Part shown: piece after piece, positions 7,301-11,529 of the stretch
How the letters are laid out: each line of letters opens with the position of its first letter
Position numbering within the stretch: the stretch's first letter is position 1
Origin: Sphingopyxis sp.
GTDB lineage: Bacteria > Pseudomonadota > Alphaproteobacteria > Sphingomonadales > Sphingomonadaceae
Length of the DNA stretch: 11,529 nt
NCBI GenBank assembly: GCA_026125835.1
Contig: JAHCKJ010000045.1
Location: 1-11,529, forward strand
Reading direction: 5' to 3'
Position numbers and translations under genes: made by a program
The notes under the pieces: model-generated
Databases searched by the model: none
What the model was told of the DNA's origin: nothing
The model's input: only the letters and a program-made list of their open reading frames with translations

Positions 7301-7837
7301 ATGGCGCGCTGGTACATCATTCACGCCTATTCGGGTTTTGAAAACAAAGTGCGCGATTCGGTGCTCGCCGAGGCCGAACGCATGGGTCTGACCGATTTCG
7401 TCGAAGCGGTCGAAGTGCCGGTCGAAACCGTCACCGAAGTCAAGCGCGGCAAAAAGGTGCAGGCCGAACGCAAATTCTTCCCCGGCTATGTGCTTGCCAA
7501 GCTGACGATGACCGACGACGTCTATCACCTCGTCAAGAACACGCCGAAGGTGACGGGCTTTCTGGGATCGTCGGGCAAACCGCAGGCGATCAGCGAAGCC
7601 GAAGCCGCGCGCATCCTGAACAGCAAGGAAGAGGCGGCGGCGCGTCCGAAGACCGAAATCCGCGTCGATTACGAAATCGGCGACCAGGTCAAGGTGCTCG
7701 ACGGTCCCTTCGCCAGCTTCAACGGGCTGGTCGAGGAACTCGATTTCGAAAAGGCGCGCGTCAAGGTGTCGGTGTCGATCTTTGGTCGCGCGACCCCGGT
7801 CGAGCTCGACTTCGAACAGGTCGAACGCATGAAGTGA
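7301..7837 (+). CDS. nusG: Transcription termination/antitermination factor NusG
   Basis: This 178-residue protein has normal NusG length. Residues 1-110 form the NGN domain that binds RNA polymerase (MARWYIIHAYSGFENKVRDS at the start, RKFFPGYVLAKL at 57-68). A flexible linker (about 108-120) leads to the KOW domain (about 124-176: IGDQVKVLDGPFASFNGLVE). NusG suppresses pausing, assists Rho-dependent termination, and couples transcription to the ribosome through S10. It follows secE with 37 bp between them. That gap holds a tandem ACAGGAT-ACAGGAT giving two AGGA cores (7285-7288 and 7292-7295); the second is better spaced from the ATG. Likely co-transcribed with secE. Confidence 0.98.
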   Translation: MARWYIIHAYSGFENKVRDSVLAEAERMGLTDFVEAVEVPVETVTEVKRGKKVQAERKFFPGYVLAKLTMTDDVYHLVKNTPKVTGFLGSSGKPQAISEAEAARILNSKEEAAARPKTEIRVDYEIGDQVKVLDGPFASFNGLVEELDFEKARVKVSVSIFGRATPVELDFEQVERMK

Positions 7838-7877
7838 TGGCCGTTGGCTATCGCTACCTCAAGGAACGGATGACGAT

Positions 7878-8804
7878 ATGAGCCTGACTCCCGCCGAGAT
7901 TCAGGCCCGGATCGATCGCGCGCGGCACATTCAGTCGACCTTTTCGCCCGAAAAGGTCGTCGGCGCGGTCACCCGGCTGTTCGATCTCGTCCCCGCCGAC
8001 GAACCCGGCGAGTTCACCTTTCCCGCCTTCGACAAGCCGACGCGCGACCGCATTTTCGGCGGGCAGGTGATCGCGCAGGCGCTGGTCGCCGCGGCGCGCA
8101 CCGTCGATCCGCGCAAGTCGGCGCATTCGCTCCACGCCTATTTCCTGCGCGGCGGCGATGAAGCCAAGCCGCTGCATTTCCGCGTCCACCGCGATTTCGA
8201 CGGGCGCAGCTTCGCCAACCGCCGCGTCGTCGTGCGGCAGGACGGCAAGGTGATCTTCAACCTCACCGCCTCTTTCCACGCTCCCGAACCCGGCGCCGCG
8301 CATCAAGTGCCGATGCCCGACCTGCTGCCGCCGGGCCAATGCGTCGAATCCACCGAAAACCTTGCCGCCGACCCCAATGTCAGCGACGCCCAGCTCGACC
8401 GCATGGCGCGCCTGCGCCCGTTCGAGATGCGCAGTTTCCGACCGCCATCGACCGAAAAGGCGTCGGCGCATTATCAATGGTATCGCCTCGCGGCACCGAT
8501 CGGCGACGATCCCCTGCTCCACCGCGCCTTTCTCGCCTATGCGTCCGACATGGGGCTGCTATCCTCGTCGCTGCTGCCGCACGGCTTCACCTGGTCGACG
8601 CCGGGCCTGTTTTCGACCAGTCTCGATCACGCGATGTGGTTCCACGACGACATCCGCGTCGATCAATGGTTCGCCTATGTCATGGACAGCGACTGGACCG
8701 GTGGCAGCCGCGGCATCAACCGCGGGCTCGTTTATCGCCAGGACGGGACGCTGATCGCGTCGGTGATGCAGGAAGGCTTGCTGCGGCTGGTCCCGCAAGG
8801 CTGA
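7878..8804 (+). CDS. tesB: Acyl-CoA thioesterase II (TesB family)
   Basis: This 308-residue double hot-dog protein hydrolyses acyl-CoA to free fatty acid and CoA in the cytoplasm. The N-terminal hot-dog contains RIFGGQVIAQALVAAARTV (58-76) and SLHAYFLRGGD (84-94). The C-terminal one contains LAYASDMGLL (219-228), TSLDHAMWFHDD (247-258) and ASVMQEGLLR (294-303). Relative to E. coli TesB (Asp204, Thr228, Gln278), the matching residues are Asp224, Ser248 and Gln298; Ser for Thr is conservative. The about 20-residue N-terminal extension is the main length difference from the 286-residue E. coli enzyme. The start ATG at 7878 has only a weak ribosome binding site. It sits 40 bp after nusG and 190 bp before rplK, an unexpected neighbour for the translation genes, and may be read through from the secE-nusG promoter. 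Physiological substrate is uncertain. Confidence 0.95.
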   Translation: MSLTPAEIQARIDRARHIQSTFSPEKVVGAVTRLFDLVPADEPGEFTFPAFDKPTRDRIFGGQVIAQALVAAARTVDPRKSAHSLHAYFLRGGDEAKPLHFRVHRDFDGRSFANRRVVVRQDGKVIFNLTASFHAPEPGAAHQVPMPDLLPPGQCVESTENLAADPNVSDAQLDRMARLRPFEMRSFRPPSTEKASAHYQWYRLAAPIGDDPLLHRAFLAYASDMGLLSSSLLPHGFTWSTPGLFSTSLDHAMWFHDDIRVDQWFAYVMDSDWTGGSRGINRGLVYRQDGTLIASVMQEGLLRLVPQG

Positions 8805-8842
8805 GCAGGCCGGGAACTCGCCGTTTCGGGGTCGGGCAACGC

Positions 8843-8871
8843 TTGCAATTCCGGCCTTTTCGAGCTAACGG
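8843..8871 (+). promoter_or_regulatory. Possible rplK-rplA promoter
   Basis: TTGCAA (8843-8848) and TAACGG (8866-8871) are 17 bases apart in the 190-bp gap before rplK. The -35 matches consensus at 4 of 6 and the -10 weakly. This would give an rplK leader of roughly 115-120 nt. An alternative reading of part of this stretch is a long-loop terminator (see findings). Confidence 0.35.
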
Positions 8872-8912
8872 CGCCGCTTCGCGTCAGATAAGGGCGTGAT
8901 TCCGCGCGGGAG

Positions 8913-8930
8913 GAAGGGGTGATGCCCTTC
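8913..8930 (+). promoter_or_regulatory. Hairpin in the rplK leader, candidate L1 autoregulatory region
   Basis: GAAGGG (8913-8918) pairs perfectly with CCCTTC (8925-8930) around GTGATG. It is 64 bases upstream of rplK. In E. coli, free L1 represses translation by binding the rplK leader; whether this hairpin has the L1 contact pattern cannot be settled by eye. Confidence 0.2.
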
Positions 8931-8981
8931 TGCTTGACCGCTTATTTTGAGGTTCACCGGCGACGGCGGACCGACAGAAAG

Positions 8982-8989
8982 AAAGGAGG
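8982..8989 (+). promoter_or_regulatory. Strong Shine-Dalgarno deciding the rplK start
   Basis: AAAGGAGG, almost the full anti-16S complement, ends five bases before the ATG at 8995. It rules out the in-frame TTG at 8947. Confidence 0.85.
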
Positions 8990-8994
8990 CCATC

Positions 8995-9426
8995 ATGGCC
9001 AAGAAGATCAGCGGCTATATCAAGCTGCAAGTTCCGGCGGGGACCGCAAACCCCTCGCCGCCGCTCGGGCCGGCGCTCGGTCAGCGCGGTGTCAACATCA
9101 TGGAGTTCTGCAAGGCGTTCAACGCCGCGACGGATGGCATGGAAAAAGGCACCCCGACCCCGACCATCATCACCGTCTTCGCCGACAAGAGCTTTTCGTT
9201 CGTCACGAAAACGCCGCCGGCAACCTATCTGATCAAGAAGGCCGCCAACCTGAAGTCGGGTTCGAAAGAGCCGGGCAAGATCAGCGGCGGCAAGATTGCC
9301 CGCTCGAAACTGACCGAAATCGCCGAGATCAAGATGAAGGATCTCAACGCGAACGACCTGGAACAGGCAACGAAGATCATCGAGGGCAGCGCGCGCTCGA
9401 TGGGCCTCGAAGTGACGGAGGGCTGA
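8995..9426 (+). CDS. rplK: 50S ribosomal protein L11
   Basis: This 143-residue protein has the usual L11 length of about 142. The N-terminal domain carries the hallmark KLQVPAGTANPSPPLGPALG (10-29) followed by QRGVNIMEFCKAFN. This is the proline-rich face that binds thiopeptide antibiotics and contacts elongation factors. The C-terminal rRNA-binding domain includes KEPGKISGGKIARSKLTEIA (91-110). L11 binds the GTPase-associated centre of 23S rRNA and is needed for RelA-dependent stringent response. The start is set by a strong Shine-Dalgarno. It is translationally adjacent to rplA (4-bp gap), and its 190-bp upstream gap suggests a separate promoter. The preceding gene is tesB rather than nusG, which is unusual. 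Confidence 0.98.
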   Translation: MAKKISGYIKLQVPAGTANPSPPLGPALGQRGVNIMEFCKAFNAATDGMEKGTPTPTIITVFADKSFSFVTKTPPATYLIKKAANLKSGSKEPGKISGGKIARSKLTEIAEIKMKDLNANDLEQATKIIEGSARSMGLEVTEG

Positions 9427-9430
9427 TCCG

Positions 9431-10129
9431 ATGGCCAAGCTGACCAAGAAGCAGAAGGCGCTCGAAGGCAAGGTTGAGCCGATGAAGCTGCACACCGTCG
9501 ACGAAGCGCTGAAGACCGTGCGCGAACTCGCCTCGGCCAAGTTCGACGAAACGCTCGAAATCGCGATGAACCTGGGTGTCGATCCGCGCCACGCCGACCA
9601 GATGGTCCGCGGCGTCGTGACGCTGCCCGCCGGTACCGGCAAGGACGTCAAGGTTGCCGTGTTCGCGCGCGGCGACAATGCCGACAAGGCGCTGGCCGCC
9701 GGTGCCGACAAGGTCGGTGCCGAAGACCTGATGGAAGACATGCTCGCGGGCAACCTCGACTATGGCCGCGTCATCGCGACGCCGGACATGATGGGCATCG
9801 TCGGCCGCCTGGGTAAAACGCTGGGTCCGAAGGGCCTGATGCCGAACCCGAAGCTGGGCACCGTCACCCCGAACGTCGCCGAAGCCGTGAAGGCCGCCAA
9901 GGGCGGTCAGATCGAATTCCGCGTCGAAAAGGTCGGCATCATCCACGCCGGCCTCGGCAAGCTGTCGTTCGGCGAGGAAAAGCTCCGCCAGAACTTCGAC
10001 GCTTTCGTCGACGCGATCGTCAAGGCCAAGCCGGCGGGTGCGAAGGGCAAATATGTCCGCAAGATCGCGCTGTCGTCGTCGATGGGTCCGGGGATCAAGG
10101 TCGACACGGCCGACGTCACCGGCGCCTGA
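9431..10129 (+). CDS. rplA: 50S ribosomal protein L1
   Basis: This 232-residue protein has standard bacterial L1 length. The L1 signature IVGRLGKTLGPKGLMPNPKL (123-142) is intact, followed by GTVTPNVAEAVKAAKGG. The N-terminus (MAKLTKKQKALEG) is basic as expected. L1 builds the mobile stalk that moves with E-site tRNA; in many bacteria it also represses translation of its own rplK-rplA mRNA. GGAGGG at the end of rplK (9418-9423) provides the ribosome binding site, so the two genes are coupled. A strong terminator follows 21 bp after the stop, so rplJ-rplL do not follow as they do in many genomes. Confidence 0.98.
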   Translation: MAKLTKKQKALEGKVEPMKLHTVDEALKTVRELASAKFDETLEIAMNLGVDPRHADQMVRGVVTLPAGTGKDVKVAVFARGDNADKALAAGADKVGAEDLMEDMLAGNLDYGRVIATPDMMGIVGRLGKTLGPKGLMPNPKLGTVTPNVAEAVKAAKGGQIEFRVEKVGIIHAGLGKLSFGEEKLRQNFDAFVDAIVKAKPAGAKGKYVRKIALSSSMGPGIKVDTADVTGA

Positions 10130-10150
10130 TCGGCACCACATGATTTAGGG

Positions 10151-10180
10151 AAGGGCCGGGGGGAACTCCGGCCCTTTTCT
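10151..10180 (+). terminator. Intrinsic terminator of the rplK-rplA transcript
   Basis: AAGGGCCGG (10151-10159) pairs perfectly with CCGGCCCTT (10168-10176) across an 8-base loop. The T-run TTTT (10175-10178) then CT forms the U-tract, partly within the stem. It is GC-rich and ideally placed after rplA. Confidence 0.85.
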
Positions 10181-10223
10181 TGTGGGCGGCGGTGGGGTGG
10201 GCGTGAGGAGCCGTCCATGAATC

Positions 10224-10329
10224 TCGTCATGCTGAACTTGTTTCAGCATCCATGGCCTGACCTCGAAATAGACGCGGCGCCGAAGGAAACGGCAGGACCA
10301 TGGATCCTGAAGCAAGTTCAGGATGACGA
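10224..10329. repeat. Composite inverted-repeat element (REP/BIME-like hairpin pair) between rplA and ccmB
   Basis: Two 32-base arms, 10224-10255 and 10298-10329, are inverted copies matching at 29 of 32 positions. Between them are 42 unrelated bases. Each arm is itself a hairpin: TGCTGAA-CTTGT-TTCAGCA on the left and TCCTGAA-GCAAG-TTCAGGA on the right. The two mismatches in the stems are compensatory (a G-C pair becomes C-G), which keeps pairing. The element lies between convergent genes, a usual place for REP-type repeats. The rest of the 249-bp gap (10181-10223 and 10330-10378) shows nothing I can name. No transposase is nearby. Confidence 0.8.
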
Positions 10330-10378
10330 TGCTACAAATGTCGTGCTCCGGTCGAAAACTGCCAACGGGGTCAGGGAA

Positions 10379-11026
10379 TTACTCCCTCAACCCCCGCATC
10401 GCCGCCCCCGCGGCAAACGGCCCGATCATCGTCAGCAGCAAGCTCGTCGCGCTTAGCAATTTCATCGCCCCGCGCCCCGACGGATCGAGCATCCCGGCGC
10501 CAAAGATCAGCAGCGGCACCGCCAGCGGCAACACCAGCAACCCGCCGATCGCGCTGCCGCTCTTCAGGTTCGCGGTCAGCGCCGCGCTCAGCACCGCCAG
10601 CGAGGCGAGGGCAGGGACGGTTATGGCGATTCCCGTCGCCAATAGCCTCACGCGCTCGCTATCCTGCGCCAGCAACGCCGCCGCGGGGAACAGCGCGATC
10701 ATCAACGGCAGTCCGAATGCGATGGCATGCGCGAAAATCTTCACCGCCGCGATCACCTCGTCGGCGATCCCGCGCACTGCGAGCTGATCGAGCACCCCGG
10801 CATCGCGGTCGGGCCGCACCAGCCGGTCGATCGGCAGCAACGCTGCGAGCAACGCCGCCACCCACACCATTCCCCCGCCTGCGCGCCGCAGCAACGGCGC
10901 GTCCGGCCCCACCGCAAAGGGAAAGGCGGTCGCGACGAGCAGGAAGAACAGCACCGGCAGCCACAGCGCCCCGCTGCCCCACGCCCTTCGCAGGTCGCGC
11001 CAGAACAGGGCGAGAAGGGTGGTCAT
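10379..11026 (-). CDS. ccmB: Heme exporter membrane subunit CcmB (cytochrome c maturation)
   Basis: This 215-residue protein has about six hydrophobic helices (roughly 20-40, 50-66, 90-118, 127-150, 158-179 and 188-210), matching CcmB size and topology. It begins with the cytoplasmic segment ALFWRDLRRAWGSG. Typical CcmB features are the loop RPDRDAGVLDQLAVRG (71-86) and the C-terminal LPLAVPLLIFGAGML (166-180). With CcmA and CcmC it forms the inner-membrane ABC complex that releases holo-CcmE, the periplasmic heme chaperone, for cytochrome c assembly. ccmA lies upstream on the same strand, but 136 bp intervene, filled by a repeat element, where these genes usually abut. The gene downstream is convergent rplA, so no ccmC follows here. 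The ribosome binding site is weak (GGGA about 11 bases upstream). Confidence 0.93.
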   Translation of the reverse strand: MTTLLALFWRDLRRAWGSGALWLPVLFFLLVATAFPFAVGPDAPLLRRAGGGMVWVAALLAALLPIDRLVRPDRDAGVLDQLAVRGIADEVIAAVKIFAHAIAFGLPLMIALFPAAALLAQDSERVRLLATGIAITVPALASLAVLSAALTANLKSGSAIGGLLVLPLAVPLLIFGAGMLDPSGRGAMKLLSATSLLLTMIGPFAAGAAMRGLRE

Positions 11027-11055
11027 GGCTGCATTTTCCCACGCCCACTACCCCA

Positions 11056-11147
11056 AATCCGTTTGTGCTGAGCTTGTCGAAGCACCGTTCTTCTTTGCGG
11101 CGTCGAAAGAAAGAACGGCCCTTCGACAAGCTCAGGGCGAACGGATT
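11056..11147. repeat. Composite inverted-repeat element inside the ccmA-ccmB gap
   Basis: Two 37-base arms, 11056-11092 and 11111-11147, are inverted copies differing at only five positions: outer sequence AATCCGTT and CCGTTCTT, inner core CTGAGCTTGTCGAAG. Each core forms a hairpin: GTGCT/AGCAC in the left arm and GCCCT/AGGGC in the right arm (read as reverse complement). The two stem positions that differ do so as complete base-pair swaps (T-A to C-G, G-C to C-G). The 92-bp element fills two thirds of the gap between two genes expected to be in one operon. The core resembles that of the element at 10224-10329 (14 of 18 bases around GCTGARCTTGT), so the two may be related families. Confidence 0.85.
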
Positions 11148-11162
11148 GAGACGGAGGCGGTT

Positions 11163-11529
11163 TCACGCCACCGCCCCCATATCCAGCTCCCCCAGATCAT
11201 CGATCCCCAGCGCAAAATGCGACGCCAGCAACACCGCGCCGCCATTCGCGCGATGTACCGCCACCGCCGCGACCAGCCGCGCCTGCGCCGCATCGTCCAT
11301 GCCGTTGGCGGGCTCGTCGAGCAGCCAGATCGGCGCCCCGCTCGCGATCACGCGCACCATCGCGGCGCGCTTGCGCTGCCCGGTCGACAGCATTGCCACC
11401 GGCACCTCGCTCAACGGTTCCAGCGCCATCGCCGCCATCGCGCGATCGACGGCATGGCCATCGACGGTATCGACCCGCGCCCAGAAATCGAGCGCGCGGC
11501 GCAGCGGCAGTTCGGCGTCGAGCGCCGAC
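11163..11529 (-). CDS. ccmA: Heme exporter ATP-binding subunit CcmA, C-terminal part, cut by right edge
   Basis: The last 121 codons of an ABC ATPase are visible, open to the window end. They begin SALDAELPLRRALDFWARVD, equivalent to the CcmA region after the Q-loop. They continue with the ABC signature LSTGQRKRAAMVRVIAS, Walker B and following loop IWLLDEPANGMD, and the H-loop LASHF. The LSTGQ(R/K)(R/K) form of the signature and the short C-terminus are typical of CcmA, and ccmB downstream confirms this. Walker A and about 75-80 N-terminal residues are outside the window. CcmA hydrolyses ATP to release heme-loaded CcmE from CcmC. A start at the internal Met (11438) is not used, because the frame is open and homologous upstream of it. 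Confidence 0.93.
   Translation of the reverse strand, partial: SALDAELPLRRALDFWARVDTVDGHAVDRAMAAMALEPLSEVPVAMLSTGQRKRAAMVRVIASGAPIWLLDEPANGMDDAAQARLVAAVAVHRANGGAVLLASHFALGIDDLGELDMGAVA

Noticed and set aside
7854..8522. A 222-codon minus-strand frame antisense to tesB
   Set aside because: It is a shadow frame; the plus strand carries complete TesB motifs including the active-site residues.
8947..8994. An upstream in-frame TTG extending L11 by 16 residues
   Set aside because: The strong AAAGGAGG site and the universal L11 start MAKKI place the start at 8995.
8884..10141. Minus-strand open frames antisense to rplK and rplA
   Set aside because: They overlap two unmistakable ribosomal protein genes and have no recognisable content.
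10181..11162. A transposon or MITE with target-site duplications at the two inverted repeats
   Set aside because: No transposase and no convincing direct repeats flank either element. The nested hairpins in each arm fit REP-type repeats better.
1..11529. CRISPR arrays, phage or defence genes
   Set aside because: No regularly spaced direct repeats and no such protein families are present. All genes fit efflux, transport, translation, lipid or heme functions.

Overview
The window is GC-rich (clearly above 60% by eye), with the gene content and intergenic repeat style of an alphaproteobacterium. The best fit is the sphingomonads (Sphingopyxis/Sphingomonas type). That lineage call is inferred from protein flavour and from the repeat cores CTGAGCTTGTCGAAG and CTGAACTTGTTTCAG, which I recall as abundant in sphingomonad genomes. 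No database was consulted. No stretch over 300 bases lacks a gene; the longest gap is 10130-10378.

Region 1 (1-4722, minus strand) is a tripartite RND efflux operon. In transcription order it encodes a periplasmic adaptor lipoprotein, an AcrB/MexB-type inner-membrane pump, and the N-terminal part of an OprM/NodT-type outer-membrane lipoprotein that runs off the left edge. The genes are separated by 3 bp and then overlap by 8 bp. A TetR/AcrR-family regulator (4832-5467) diverges from the operon. The 109-bp shared intergenic region holds a perfect TGTAAT-N4-ATTACA palindrome, which looks like the operator for both directions.

Region 2 (5468-6911) is a GPH/MFS_2-family transporter with a TTG start and a good ribosome binding site. 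A second, unrelated palindrome (TTGACAG-GG-CTGTCAA) lies upstream and contains a perfect -35 hexamer. A probable terminator follows the gene.

Region 3 (7066-10176) is core information processing: secE, nusG, rplK and rplA. A tesB-type acyl-CoA thioesterase II sits between nusG and rplK. A strong intrinsic terminator directly follows rplA, so rplJ-rplL-rpoBC does not continue the cluster here.

Region 4 (10130-11529) holds the minus-strand cytochrome c maturation genes ccmA (cut by the right edge) and ccmB, which form the heme-handling ABC module. Two composite inverted-repeat elements lie here. One is between the convergent rplA and ccmB genes; the other is inside the ccmA-ccmB gap. In each element the two arms differ by base-pair-preserving substitutions, so the hairpin rather than the exact sequence seems to be conserved.

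I do not see a clearly new biological system. The most interesting features are the two covarying hairpin-pair repeats (especially the one splitting ccmA from ccmB), the two distinct operator-like palindromes, and the rearranged secE-nusG-tesB-rplKA layout.
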